Positions 1 to 7,932 of a stretch of 49,332 nucleotides of DNA are shown in pieces. The translations under genes were made by a program, and so were the position numbers. The notes below the pieces were generated by a model that saw nothing but the letters and a program-made list of their open reading frames with translations, was not told where the DNA came from and searched no databases. Numbering within the stretch: the stretch's first letter is position 1; every line of letters begins with the position of its first letter. The stretch comes from Pelistega sp. (GTDB taxonomy: Bacteria; Pseudomonadota; Gammaproteobacteria; Burkholderiales; Burkholderiaceae_B): positions 1 through 49,332 of the forward strand of contig JAUNUI010000024.1 in the NCBI GenBank assembly GCA_030538255.1, read 5' to 3'.

Positions 1-34
1 ATGGACATCTGTGAAAGTAGGTCATCGTCAGGCT
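1..34 (+). rRNA. rrf: 5S ribosomal RNA, 3' end (partial)
   Basis: The first ~34 bases match the conserved 3' end of betaproteobacterial 5S rRNA, with the GTGAAAGTAGGTCATCGTCA stretch followed by GGCT. The gene starts upstream of the window, so only its last part is visible. It is followed within 15 bases by a strong terminator, as expected at the end of an rRNA operon. The rest of the operon would lie to the left. Confidence 0.85.
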
Positions 35-47
35 AATTATTCCTAAG

Positions 48-83
48 AACCCCTATATCCGAATGGATGTAGGGGTTTCTTTA
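48..83 (+). terminator. Rho-independent terminator of the rRNA operon (copy 1)
   Basis: AACCCCTA pairs with TAGGGGTT, extended by ATCC/GGAT around a GAAT loop, and is followed by TTTCTTT. It lies directly downstream of the 5S rRNA end. Confidence 0.85.
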
Positions 84-181
84 TGCGCGAAAGAAATGCA
101 TAGTTCAAGCGCTCGGCCTGCCGCAGCATTAGCGCAGGCACGTCAAACGCAAAACCAGAGAGAGTGAAGATTATTCCTAAG

Positions 182-217
182 AACCCCTAGACTCTTCGCG
201 AGACTAGGGGTTTCTTT
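182..217 (+). terminator. Second rRNA-operon terminator (copy 2)
   Basis: AACCCCTAG pairs with CTAGGGGTT, with an inner CTC/GAG, followed by TTTCTTT. Its left flank (170-188) is identical to the left flank of copy 1 (36-54), although the loops differ. This looks like a duplicated terminator module, possibly left after loss of a downstream 5S or tRNA gene. Confidence 0.8.
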
Positions 218-260
218 ATGCCCGCTCGCTTTTAACAGTAGTCCTTCTCCAAATCTTTAT

Positions 261-303
261 AAGCAAATATCCAACTCTTATATAAGAGCTTTATTTGCTT
301 TTA
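261..303 (+). other. Nested hairpin, possible terminator or cruciform
   Basis: AAGCAAATA (261-269) pairs with TATTTGCTT (292-300). Inside is a perfect 14-bp palindrome, CTCTTATATAAGAG (275-288). A short T-run follows. It sits between the rRNA terminators and the rhodanese gene. Function is unknown; it could be a third terminator. Confidence 0.45.
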
Positions 304-440
304 ATTCACACGCTATTTCATTCTACTCCTTTATATATCTTTTAATTACTACCTTATTGCATATTATTGGTTTGGCTTTCCTGCTTAGCTTGATAGACTT
401 TCGCTATGCTTTTCAAATATTAATTGATACAGGAGATTTT

Positions 441-1397
441 ATGAAAACAACCCTTATTCGTCTATTCAAACCTGTGCTGGGTCTAGCCTCAGCTTCTTTA
501 CTTAGTTTTGGTTTAGTAGCTAATGCACAAGCAGCAAATGCTATTCCTGAGGGCCCATTAGTCACAACAGAATGGCTTGCTGACAATTTAAATAATGAGC
601 AACTTCGTATTATTGAAGTGAGTGTGAATCCAGGCGTATATGAGCGTGGTCATATCCCAGGCGCAGTGAATTTCTCATGGCACAAGGATCTTAACGATAC
701 AGTGCGTCGTGACATCGTCTCTAAAGAGGCTTTCGAGAAGTTACTTTCTAAATCAGGTGTAGCACAAGACTCAACAGTTATTATCTACGGTGACACCAAC
801 AATTGGTTTGCTGCTTGGGGCGCCTGGGTTTTCGATATCTATAATGTTGCTAACGTCAAATTGCTTGATGGCGGTCGTGTGAAATGGGAAAAGGAAAATC
901 GTCCTTTAACAAACCGTGTGCCTGAGTTTAAAGCCACTGACTATAAAGTGTCGAAAGTAAACACTGAATTACGTGCCTACTTAGCCGATACTTTAGCGGC
1001 TGCAGAAGGTAAGACTGATGTGAAATTAGTGGATATCCGTTCTGCAGATGAGTATTCAGGTAAGATCTTCGCTCCAGCAGGTGTTCCTGAACTCTCTATC
1101 CGCGCAGGTCATGTACCAGGTGCAGCGAACGTACCATGGGGTAAAGCGGTGAATGAAGATGGTACCTTTAAATCTGCCGCTGATCTTAAGAAAATTTATG
1201 CTGACGTTGGTGTTGATGGATCTAAACCTGTTATCACCTACTGCCGTATTGGTGAGCGTTCTAGCCATACATGGTTCGCATTAAGTAAGATTCTTGGTTA
1301 CGATGTGAAAAACTATGATGGTTCTTGGACTGAATATGGTAATGCTATTGGTGTACCGATCAATAATCCAACAGGCACAATCTTCGCAGCGAAGTAA
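441..1397 (+). CDS. Periplasmic two-domain rhodanese (thiosulfate/3-mercaptopyruvate sulfurtransferase)
   Basis: The 318-residue product starts at ATG 441, behind an AGGAG Shine-Dalgarno; an in-frame ATG at 357 would add 28 residues and spoil the signal peptide. The N-terminus is Sec-like (KTT...R, a hydrophobic stretch, then NAQA-A), so export to the periplasm is expected. Two rhodanese domains follow. The second carries the catalytic loop CRIGERS with Cys268; the first has no Cys at the equivalent place. The family transfers sulfane sulfur from thiosulfate or 3-mercaptopyruvate to thiol acceptors. The next gene is a YeeE-type sulfur permease, which suggests joint handling of thiosulfate or sulfane sulfur. 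The natural donor cannot be told from sequence. Confidence 0.85.
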   Translation: MKTTLIRLFKPVLGLASASLLSFGLVANAQAANAIPEGPLVTTEWLADNLNNEQLRIIEVSVNPGVYERGHIPGAVNFSWHKDLNDTVRRDIVSKEAFEKLLSKSGVAQDSTVIIYGDTNNWFAAWGAWVFDIYNVANVKLLDGGRVKWEKENRPLTNRVPEFKATDYKVSKVNTELRAYLADTLAAAEGKTDVKLVDIRSADEYSGKIFAPAGVPELSIRAGHVPGAANVPWGKAVNEDGTFKSAADLKKIYADVGVDGSKPVITYCRIGERSSHTWFALSKILGYDVKNYDGSWTEYGNAIGVPINNPTGTIFAAK

Positions 1398-1435
1398 TCG
1401 AGCAGCATAGGGATACTGAGCTATCCCACTCGAAG

Positions 1436-1459
1436 GACCCGCCTAGGCGGGTCATTTTG
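1436..1459 (+). terminator. Terminator after the rhodanese gene
   Basis: GACCCGCC-TA-GGCGGGTC hairpin followed by ATTTTGT, 39 bases after the rhodanese stop codon. Confidence 0.7.
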
Positions 1460-1500
1460 TCACTACACTATAGCAATCCTAGATACTAAGCTCGTAAGCA

Positions 1501-1620
1501 CATTATCCATGGTGATCGTACATTGGGTGAGGTGATGCTAGATGCTTACCTCGCCTTACACATTATCAATGGTGATTGCACATTGGTTGAGGCAACCCAA
1601 GACGCTTAGCTCGACGTATT
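1501..1620. repeat. Two diverged 60-bp tandem units
   Basis: Bases 1501-1560 and 1561-1620 align end to end without gaps, with 15 differences by my count (about 75% identity). Both begin CATTATC, followed by ATGGTGAT and later ACATTGG. The pair fills the spacer between the rhodanese terminator and the YeeE gene. It belongs to the window-wide class of degenerate intergenic tandem repeats. Confidence 0.8.
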
Positions 1621-1642
1621 ACAACAACCGTATTTTATTTCT

Positions 1643-2824
1643 ATGACAACTCGCTTTTTACCTGCTCTCGCCGTATTTTTGGCTGCTATCGGTTTCTCTT
1701 TCTATATTCGAGATATGGCTTCAGGTCAGACGCTCGTTTTTGCCTTATTCTGTGGTCTTGCTTTAGGTTTTGTTTTTCAACGATCACGCTTTTGTTTCTA
1801 TTGCCATGCGCGCGATTGGTTTGAAGACCGTAACCCACGCGGCGTTCTGTCGATTATCCTAGCCATTGCTATTGGCCTGATTATTTATACCATTGTTCTC
1901 AGTAGCTGGATGCCGAATCCGCAAGGCGGCTCCTTACCGCCCGATATCCACATCGGTCCTGTAAGTTGGGTATTAGTGGTCGCAGGACTTGCATTCGGTT
2001 TTGGTATGGTGATTTCGGGTTCGTGTATTAGTGCACATTGGTACCGTTTGTCTGAGGGCTCAGCAGCTTCACCTTTTGCCCTAATTGGCACAGCGATTGG
2101 TTTTGCCCTTGGTTTTATGAGCTGGAATCGACTCTACAGTATGGCGGTTGCTGAGGCCCCCGTGGTCTGGTTGCCCGCGCATTTTGGCTATGGTGGCGCT
2201 TTGCTCGTACAGCTCGCTTTCTTAGCTATTCTGGTATTTTTCTTATGGCGTTCATTTGCGGGTAAACCAAAGCAGACAGCGACTGAAGCAGACGCTACCG
2301 TACCGTCTCTTGCGCAAGTTATGCAACGCATTTTTACGGGCCGTTGGGATTACTGGATTGGCGGTTTAATCGTGGGTATTATTGGTGCTCTTGTGATTAT
2401 TCGCATGAAACCTTTAGGGGTAACAGCGATGCTAGGAAGTCAGACACGGGCTTTTGCACAAGAGTTTTCTTTTTTTCCGATGCGTTTAGATGGTCTTGAC
2501 CTGTTCGCGGGTTGCGCCACCTTACCTGAAGAGACTTGGATGACACCGAACGCGATTTTATTAGTTGGTATTATTTTTGGTTCTTTTGTCGCCGCATTAG
2601 CCAGTGGTCAATGGAAATTACCACGCATTAATTTACATGATTCTGCACGTGGTTTAGTCGGTGGTGTCTTACTCGGTTGGGGGGCGATGATTGGTTTAGG
2701 TTGCTCTATCGGCACTTTACTATCAGGTAGTATGGCTGGTGCTTTATCAGGCTGGGTATTTGGTGCAGCGATGTTTATTGCGATTTGGCTAGGCCTTAAG
2801 ATTAAAGCATGCTTGGCTTCTTAG
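1643..2824 (+). CDS. YeeE/YedE-family sulfur-transport membrane protein (TsuA-like)
   Basis: The 393-residue protein is very hydrophobic, with about nine or more membrane segments in two similar halves. Family cysteines are visible at Cys51 and Cys54 (RSRFCFYC), Cys128 (SGSCISAHW), Cys291 (FAGCATLPEE) and Cys354 (GLGCSIGTLL). In thiosulfate transporters of this family such cysteines relay the substrate through the membrane. By analogy it imports thiosulfate or a related sulfur species. The rhodanese immediately upstream fits that role, although a hairpin and a repeat pair separate them, so a shared transcript is uncertain. No clear Shine-Dalgarno precedes the start. Confidence 0.8.
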   Translation: MTTRFLPALAVFLAAIGFSFYIRDMASGQTLVFALFCGLALGFVFQRSRFCFYCHARDWFEDRNPRGVLSIILAIAIGLIIYTIVLSSWMPNPQGGSLPPDIHIGPVSWVLVVAGLAFGFGMVISGSCISAHWYRLSEGSAASPFALIGTAIGFALGFMSWNRLYSMAVAEAPVVWLPAHFGYGGALLVQLAFLAILVFFLWRSFAGKPKQTATEADATVPSLAQVMQRIFTGRWDYWIGGLIVGIIGALVIIRMKPLGVTAMLGSQTRAFAQEFSFFPMRLDGLDLFAGCATLPEETWMTPNAILLVGIIFGSFVAALASGQWKLPRINLHDSARGLVGGVLLGWGAMIGLGCSIGTLLSGSMAGALSGWVFGAAMFIAIWLGLKIKACLAS

Positions 2825-2930
2825 GCATTACGCGTTTCAGTCCATCACAGAAATTGAATCACTAAACCTTAAGCTAATCTCAGAGTGCTAAAATAAGTGC
2901 TCGATGAGTTTAGGTTTTGGAGTATTTAGT

Positions 2931-4607
2931 ATGTTTAAACGATTTCTGTTGATGCTTGTCATGCTGATCAGTACGCAACAAGCTATGGGTGCCAGTATGC
3001 TTGATCGTCTGAAAACATTTCCAGAGCTAAACTCGCAAGCGCCATATAGCTTCAAATCCTCGCAAGCAACCTTAGTAAAATTCTGGGCGAGTTGGTGCCC
3101 TTTGTGTCTTTCAACTTTAGATGAAACGCAGCAATGGCGCTCAGACCCCGATTTTGCTCAGGTGAATATTGTGAGCGTGGCCTCACCATCGTATCTTAGC
3201 GAAAAACCTGAAAAAGACTTCATCGAATGGTATAAGGCCTTGAATTACCCTGACTTACCCGTCTTATTGGATGTGGGTGGTAAGAATACCAAAGAATTTG
3301 GTATTGCCGCCTATCCAAGTTGGGCCTTAATTGATGCGGAAGGTAATTTGCAACGTATCGTGAAGGGGCATATCACTAAACCACAGGCTTTGGCACTCTT
3401 GCGTAATAAGAACGCGGATCTTAAAGAAGTGAATCGCGCTTTTAATCAAGTTTACCCACAGTCCAGTGTTGCCGTGCAATCTGCCAAGACCGAACTCTCT
3501 CAAACGGTCACACCTACCCAAGCGCCTAATCCATCCCAAGCGGCCAATTCATCTACTCATCAAGCCATCAGTGCAGGACATCTAACTAACAATTCTTCAG
3601 ACTCCATCGTTAAACCCATGCAGACACGAAAAATTTATTTAGCAGGCGGTTGTTTCTGGGGTGTGGAGGCTTATTTCGAACGTATCCCAGGTGTGGTTGA
3701 TGCAGTATCAGGTTATGCGAATGGTAATACTGAAAATCCAACATACCAAGATGTGATTTATCGTGGCACAGGGCATGCGGAGACGGTTGAAGTCACTTAT
3801 GATCCTGCGCGTATCAGCCTCACGCAATTGCTTGAATATTATTTCCGAGTGATTGACCCGACGCTCTTGAACCGCCAAGGCAATGATCGTGGGGTTCAGT
3901 ATCGTACAGGCGTGTACTACACTGACGCGCAAGAGCAATCCATCATTCATCAGGCGATTAAGAAAGAGCAAGCTAAGTATAAAAAGCCGATAGTGGTTGA
4001 AAACAAAGCCCTGCAAGGTTTTTACTTCGCGGAAGAATACCACCAGGACTATTTAGCTAAAAATCCTAATGGTTATTGTCATATTGATTTAAATTTAGCA
4101 GACAAGCCGCTTGATCCTGCGAGTCAGTCAAATGATCAGATTTTTATCGATCCACGTAATTACCATCGTCCGAGCAATGAGGAACTGAAGCGTCAGTTAA
4201 CGCCAGAGCAATACCGAATTACGGTGGAGCAGGGTACAGAACGTGCTTATACCCATCAGTATGATGATTTTTATGAGGATGGTGTGTATGTCGATATTAT
4301 CAGTGGTGAACCCTTGTTCAGCTCACAGGATAAGTATGACTCACAATGTGGTTGGCCTTCTTTTGTCAAGCCTATTGATCCTAAGGTCGTCACAGAACAC
4401 GCTGATTATTCCTACAATATGTATAGAATTGAAGTGCGTAGTCGTGTTGCCGATGCGCATCTAGGCCATGTCTTTCCTGATGGCCCGAAAGACCGAGGCG
4501 GCTTACGTTACTGTATTAATGGCGGAGCTTTAAACTTTATCCCAGCAGCAGAGCTTGAGGCACAGGGTTATGGGTTCTTACGACCTTTATTTCCTGTGAA
4601 GTCTTAG
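2931..4607 (+). CDS. msrAB: Trifunctional thioredoxin / MsrA / MsrB methionine sulfoxide reductase (PilB type)
   Basis: The fused protein repairs oxidised methionine. The start chosen is ATG 2931, with GGAG at 2919-2922, giving 558 residues; ATG 2904 would add nine. After a signal or anchor sequence comes a TlpA-like thioredoxin domain with Cys56-PLC59 (WASWCPLC), then a Ser/Thr/Ala-rich linker (about 190-230). The MsrA domain has GGCFWG with catalytic Cys241 and a likely recycling Cys383 (NGYCHID). The MsrB domain has QCGWPSF with Cys473 and RYCING with Cys528. This order is that of neisserial PilB. The thioredoxin domain would pass electrons from a membrane reductase to the Msr domains outside the cytoplasm. 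No partner reductase is seen here. Confidence 0.92.
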   Translation: MFKRFLLMLVMLISTQQAMGASMLDRLKTFPELNSQAPYSFKSSQATLVKFWASWCPLCLSTLDETQQWRSDPDFAQVNIVSVASPSYLSEKPEKDFIEWYKALNYPDLPVLLDVGGKNTKEFGIAAYPSWALIDAEGNLQRIVKGHITKPQALALLRNKNADLKEVNRAFNQVYPQSSVAVQSAKTELSQTVTPTQAPNPSQAANSSTHQAISAGHLTNNSSDSIVKPMQTRKIYLAGGCFWGVEAYFERIPGVVDAVSGYANGNTENPTYQDVIYRGTGHAETVEVTYDPARISLTQLLEYYFRVIDPTLLNRQGNDRGVQYRTGVYYTDAQEQSIIHQAIKKEQAKYKKPIVVENKALQGFYFAEEYHQDYLAKNPNGYCHIDLNLADKPLDPASQSNDQIFIDPRNYHRPSNEELKRQLTPEQYRITVEQGTERAYTHQYDDFYEDGVYVDIISGEPLFSSQDKYDSQCGWPSFVKPIDPKVVTEHADYSYNMYRIEVRSRVADAHLGHVFPDGPKDRGGLRYCINGGALNFIPAAELEAQGYGFLRPLFPVKS

Positions 4608-4682
4608 GCTCTTTAAATCATTATTTGACGTTAATGATTCTGAGTCGCTTGATCAAGTTTCAAGTATTTATAATTTGTTGTT

Positions 4683-4727
4683 AGAGCTCGCCGTCAAACC
4701 CTGTCAATCAGGAGGAGAGTGCCTCAA
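4683..4727 (+). mobile_element. Possible relic resembling an IS200/IS605 (tnpB) right end
   Basis: Begins AGAGCTCGCCGTCAAACCCT and ends GTGCCTCAA. It aligns over its full length with 44126-44169, which has the CCCC-GTCCTTAGGGT-GGGG hairpin typical of IS200/IS605-type right ends. Most of the hairpin has decayed in this copy. No transposase or tnpB coding sequence remains, so the call depends on similarity to the other copy. Confidence 0.3.
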
Positions 4728-4745
4728 TACATAAATACGCAAATT

Positions 4746-4859
4746 ATAAGCCCTAAAAAACATTAAGCTTAAAAAATATAAGCAATAATATAAGCCTAGA
4801 GTATAGGCATAGAATATAAGCCCTAAAAATATAGGCCTAGAATATAAGCCCTAAAAAAA
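4746..4859. repeat. Array of ~12-17-bp ATAAGCCCTAAAAAT-like units
   Basis: About eight degenerate units based on ATA(A/G)GCC(C)TA(A/G)AAT follow one another, for example ATAAGCCCTAAAAAT, ATAGGCCTAGAAT and ATAAGCCTAGAGT. The array fills the spacer between the convergent msrAB and DUF1851 genes. Its last A-run doubles as the T-tract of the minus-strand terminator. Confidence 0.75.
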
Positions 4860-4885
4860 CGCACTTCCTGTTAAAAAGAAGTGCG
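4853..4885 (-). terminator. Terminator of the DUF1851 gene
   Basis: On the minus strand CGCACTTC pairs with GAAGTGCG (8 bp) and is followed by seven T. It lies 28 bases past the DUF1851 stop codon. Confidence 0.8.
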
Positions 4886-4912
4886 TGGCATATAATCATG
4901 TCGCTTGATGTA

Positions 4913-5407
4913 TTACTGCTCCTTCACATCCCCAGCGGGCACATCAATATCTAAGGCCAATTCCTCATCGTCATATTGCTTAGTAATTTCGTCCCATAGC
5001 TCACCCATATCATCGAAGTGAGTTTGCACATCGAAGAGCTCTAGATTTTCGGAGCTGACTTCGCCGCCAAGGACGGGTGGTTTCTTAAAGCTATAGACGG
5101 TATTCTCTGGCATGTCTAAGGCCAATAAGGGAGCGAGTAATTCGATGGAGAAGTAATCAATCACAAAGTCGCTATCATTGAGCAAGGTTTTAAATTGCTC
5201 AATAGAGTCAGCAATTACTTCAAGCTCACCGTCCAAGGTATCAAGGAAGAGGATTTCACCAGTTTGTGGAGCGATTAAAAAGGCATCGCCTAACTTGGTA
5301 ATCATGGCGATTTCTAATTGCTCACTATCACATAGCCAGTACCAACTACGTAATAAGTCTTCGGCTTTAAAATTCTCACTATTAATGGTTAGGTTTTGAA
5401 TTTCCAT
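4913..5407 (-). CDS. DUF1851 (Tdi1-type immunity C-terminal domain) protein
   Basis: A 164-residue acidic protein. The stretch DAFLIAPQTGEILFLDTLDG (residues ~43-62), then IADSIEQF, then LGGEVSSENLELFDVQTHF, fits the DUF1851 family. That family includes the C-terminal domain of the type VI immunity protein Tdi1, but many members stand alone with no known role. No effector gene or other secretion gene is nearby, so an immunity role is not supported by context. It lies 93 bases downstream of the TM2-domain gene on the same strand, with a terminator hairpin between them. The C-terminus is strongly acidic. Confidence 0.55.
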   Translation of the reverse strand: MEIQNLTINSENFKAEDLLRSWYWLCDSEQLEIAMITKLGDAFLIAPQTGEILFLDTLDGELEVIADSIEQFKTLLNDSDFVIDYFSIELLAPLLALDMPENTVYSFKKPPVLGGEVSSENLELFDVQTHFDDMGELWDEITKQYDDEELALDIDVPAGDVKEQ

Positions 5408-5429
5408 ACGATAAGCATCCTTAATGAGT

Positions 5430-5460
5430 AAAAATAAGCCACTGTTTATTGGCAGTGGCT
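5430..5460 (-). terminator. Terminator after the TM2-domain gene
   Basis: On the minus strand AGCCACTG pairs with CAGTGGCT (8 bp, 8-base loop), then TATTTTT. It lies between the TM2 gene and the DUF1851 gene. Confidence 0.75.
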
Positions 5461-5500
5461 TGAAGGTGAATTTTACCTTATCTTATACCAATACTCGGTA

Positions 5501-5968
5501 TTAAGTCGTGTATCGTTGTAAAAAGGTCTCGTCATCCGTATACATATAACGAATCGCATCAATAAAGCTGATGAAAACCGATAAGGGGATAAAGATGAGC
5601 GAAATCAGAATAAACACGATGCCTGCGAACATCTGATTGAGGTAAAAGCGATGTGCGCCAGTCCAACCTAAGAAGATGGCAAGCACGATGGCGATTTTAC
5701 GAGTATTGGCGGGCTTATTCAGCTCCTCACCATGGTTTTTATGCAGCCATACTGAGATGCCTGCAGTGATTAGCAAGGCCAAGACAATCTTGACAGGATG
5801 CGCTTGCACATAGGACCAGATGGAGAGGAAGAAATCATTAAGATTGTAGAGAACAATACCCGTCCATTCATAGACCAGGGTTGCGAAACCACGAAATACA
5901 CCTTCGCCAAACGTCAGTGCGATTAGAACCACACAGAAGACAATAATTGGCACTAAGATCTTTTGCAT
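5501..5968 (-). CDS. TM2-domain membrane protein
   Basis: The 155-residue protein has an N-terminal membrane segment (residues ~4-22), further hydrophobic stretches, and a C-terminal TM2 domain from ~88. That domain shows TRKIAIVLAIFLGWTGAHRF, the typical G-x-HRFYL turn between two membrane helices, and the closing FIDAIRYMY. TM2 proteins are small membrane proteins of unclear biochemical role. A Shine-Dalgarno AAGGA lies ~10 bases before the ATG, inside the palindrome AAGGAATTCCTT. The upstream 685 bases contain only repeats. Confidence 0.75.
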   Translation of the reverse strand: MQKILVPIIVFCVVLIALTFGEGVFRGFATLVYEWTGIVLYNLNDFFLSIWSYVQAHPVKIVLALLITAGISVWLHKNHGEELNKPANTRKIAIVLAIFLGWTGAHRFYLNQMFAGIVFILISLIFIPLSVFISFIDAIRYMYTDDETFLQRYTT

Positions 5969-6011
5969 TATAAGGAATTCCTTTTAAGAAATAAGAACTA
6001 CTTTGGATTGG

Positions 6012-6081
6012 TATTTAAGTGAGGCCTTGAGTCGTAGCTTACTGCCCTTATTTAAGTGAAGCCTTGAATCGCAGCGTACTG
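6012..6081. repeat. 37-bp tandem pair
   Basis: TATTTAAGTGAGGCCTTGAG begins the first unit (6012) and TATTTAAGTGAAGCCTTGAA the second (6049). Both continue through a TCG(T/C)AGC...TACTG segment. It lies upstream of the TM2 gene in a 685-base gene-free stretch (5969-6653). Confidence 0.7.
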
Positions 6082-6105
6082 AAAATCACAATCCTATAAA
6101 AACTG

Positions 6106-6225
6106 ATTATTGCTTAAGCGTAGAGATTGATCGAGTCTACTTGACTGAAAAGCCTATTCATATCAATTGCTGCTTAAGCACAGTGTTTAGTCTCTAGACC
6201 GCTTGAAGGTCGAATTTTCAACTAA
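6106..6225. repeat. 60-bp diverged tandem pair
   Basis: TGCTTAAGC occurs at 6111 and 6171, exactly 60 bases apart, with weaker similarity around it (ATT(A/G)-TGCTTAAGC and, further on, GTCT and CTTGA). The 60-bp period equals that of the pair at 1501-1620, but the sequence differs. Confidence 0.5.
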
Positions 6226-6394
6226 GCAAGGTAAAGAGATTATCACCTATATTGCAGTAAAAGTAAGTAAATCAAGCATGAAAGATGCTACAAAAAATGT
6301 CAATTTTGTGGCGCGAAATAGCCATGTTTAATTTTAGTTGGCAATGGTTTCTACGCACAGGGCTTATTATTTCCACACTTGATAGAATTCACTC

Positions 6395-6582
6395 CCCAAT
6401 GAGGCTTCTATTGAAAACCCGATGAGATGGCATTAATCGTTTCACCACGATTTAATCTCCCCGATATGGCTTCTATTGAAAACTCCGATGAGGTACTTTG
6501 TAATGACAGCACGCACTGCCTGTCCTCCAATAGGGCTTCTATTGAAAACCTCGATGAGGCTTATATTGAAAATTTAATTAGC
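6395..6582. repeat. Four GCTTCTATTGAAAAC repeats
   Basis: The core GGCTTCTATTGAAAAC, flanked by C(C)(A/G)AT(G/A)(A/T)G and CCGATGAG, starts at 6404, 6469 and 6535. A fourth, slightly diverged copy (GCTTATATTGAAAAT) starts at 6559. Spacings are 65, 66 and 24. An open frame of 82 codons (6427-6675) crosses the array and would encode ASIEN(S/L)DE repeats; I regard it as a by-product. Confidence 0.75.
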
Positions 6583-6591
6583 GCATATGGT

Positions 6592-6624
6592 TGCAGCGGT
6601 GAACAGGGAGGCCAGCACCGCCGC
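6592..6624 (-). other. GC-rich hairpin downstream of dadA
   Basis: GCAGCGGTG pairs with CACCGCCGC with one mismatch, across a 15-base loop. It lies 30 bases past the dadA stop. It could act as a transcript-end hairpin, but no T-run follows. Confidence 0.4.
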
Positions 6625-6653
6625 TTATTTAGAAAAATTCGATATATCTGTGC

Positions 6654-7913
6654 TTACGCCTTAGCAGCCTGTTGATTAAATAAGTGACTTAATTCATGCG
6701 GTCGACCGGCGATTAAATCCGCCAAAAGATGCGCCGAGCCTGTGGCCAAGGTTAGGCCTAGGGCACCATGGCCAATATTCAGGTATAAATTGCGATATTG
6801 GGTCTTATCAATAATTGGCTTACCTAGGGGAGTTGCAGGGCGTAAACCAGCCCACTGGGTGGCTTTTTCATAATCACCTGCTTGGGCAAAAAGGCCTTGT
6901 GCTTCTTGAATAAGCGCGCGAATACGTTGCGGGTCAATGCGATAATCAATCCCGACCAGATCCGCCATACCTGCTACACGTAGACGCGAACCAATGCGCG
7001 CATACACAACCTTACGTTCAAAGTCAGTAATGCTGACACTAGGAGCGTGGGCAGGATCAGCAATCTCTACGCTCAAGCTATAGCCCTTGAGTGGGGCCAC
7101 AGGAACGCTAATGCCTGCATCGGCTAAGAGCGCGGTGCTTTCTACGCCAAGACAAACAATAATATGCTCGGCACTGAGGGTCTCATTATTATGCAGACGG
7201 ACACTGACGCGATTATCCGCTTGACGCTCAATCTTACGTACGCCTTTTTTCATCAGAAACTGAACGCCGCCTGCTTCTAGGACAGCTTTAAGCCCCAGAC
7301 AAACCTTATAACTATCGGCGGCTTCTTCACTTGGGGTATAAATACCGCCGACCAGTTGCGAAGCGACTTGTGCTAAGGCGGGTTCCCGTTCCAGACACTC
7401 TTGAGTATTCAAAGCAAATTGCTCGGCAGCCCCCAAACGACGCTGAACTTCTAATTGCTTCACCGCGCCATCCATTGAGGATTGCGAGCGATGCACGACT
7501 AATTTACCTGTGCTACTGAAGTCAACGTCAAGCTTCTCTTGAATAAAAAGTTGATGGTAAAGATCGCGACTCAGGTAGGCTAATTTAAGGAGTTCGGAGG
7601 TTGTCTGATCGCTACGCTTGGTATTGCAAGCTTTCATAAACTGCAGATTCCAGCAGGCATCGGCCGGTTTTAAGCTTGGACGAAAGCGTAGAGGGGAGTT
7701 CGGATCAAGTAACCACTTGGGGACTTTACCCAGTACGCCAGGGCCCGCTAATGGAGCGACGTAGCTATAGGATAACTGGGCACCATTCGCAAAGCTAGCA
7801 CCTTGGCCAACTTCGTTTTTTACATCAAGAACTGTCACTTGATAGCCTTGTTGCATCAAGGTATAGGCTGTATTTAATCCAATTATGCCGGCACCAAGAA
7901 TAAGTACTTGCAT
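6654..7913 (-). CDS. dadA: D-amino-acid dehydrogenase, FAD-dependent (DadA family)
   Basis: The 419-residue protein opens with the FAD-binding Rossmann motif GAGIIGLNTA (residues 7-16). It continues with the DadA-type GASFANGAQLSYSYVAPLAG segment (~39-58) and ends with GHGALGLTLATGSAHLLADL, as in the DadA small subunit. The family oxidises D-amino acids to 2-oxo acids at the inner membrane and passes electrons to the respiratory chain. GGAG lies 8 bases before the ATG. It follows the DUF455 gene by 19 bases, so the two probably share a transcript. No alanine racemase gene is in view. Other D-amino acid or glycine-type substrates cannot be excluded. Confidence 0.82.
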   Translation of the reverse strand: MQVLILGAGIIGLNTAYTLMQQGYQVTVLDVKNEVGQGASFANGAQLSYSYVAPLAGPGVLGKVPKWLLDPNSPLRFRPSLKPADACWNLQFMKACNTKRSDQTTSELLKLAYLSRDLYHQLFIQEKLDVDFSSTGKLVVHRSQSSMDGAVKQLEVQRRLGAAEQFALNTQECLEREPALAQVASQLVGGIYTPSEEAADSYKVCLGLKAVLEAGGVQFLMKKGVRKIERQADNRVSVRLHNNETLSAEHIIVCLGVESTALLADAGISVPVAPLKGYSLSVEIADPAHAPSVSITDFERKVVYARIGSRLRVAGMADLVGIDYRIDPQRIRALIQEAQGLFAQAGDYEKATQWAGLRPATPLGKPIIDKTQYRNLYLNIGHGALGLTLATGSAHLLADLIAGRPHELSHLFNQQAAKA

Positions 7914-7932
7914 AGCAATAACTCCAAAAAGA

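Noticed and set aside
4913-5968. Type VI effector/immunity pair
   Set aside because: The DUF1851 gene alone hints at immunity, but its neighbour is a TM2 membrane protein and no effector or secretion gene is present.
6395-6582. CRISPR array
   Set aside because: Three ~30-bp repeats with ~35-bp spacers look superficially right, but the repeats are degenerate, the last spacing is 24, and no cas gene is present.
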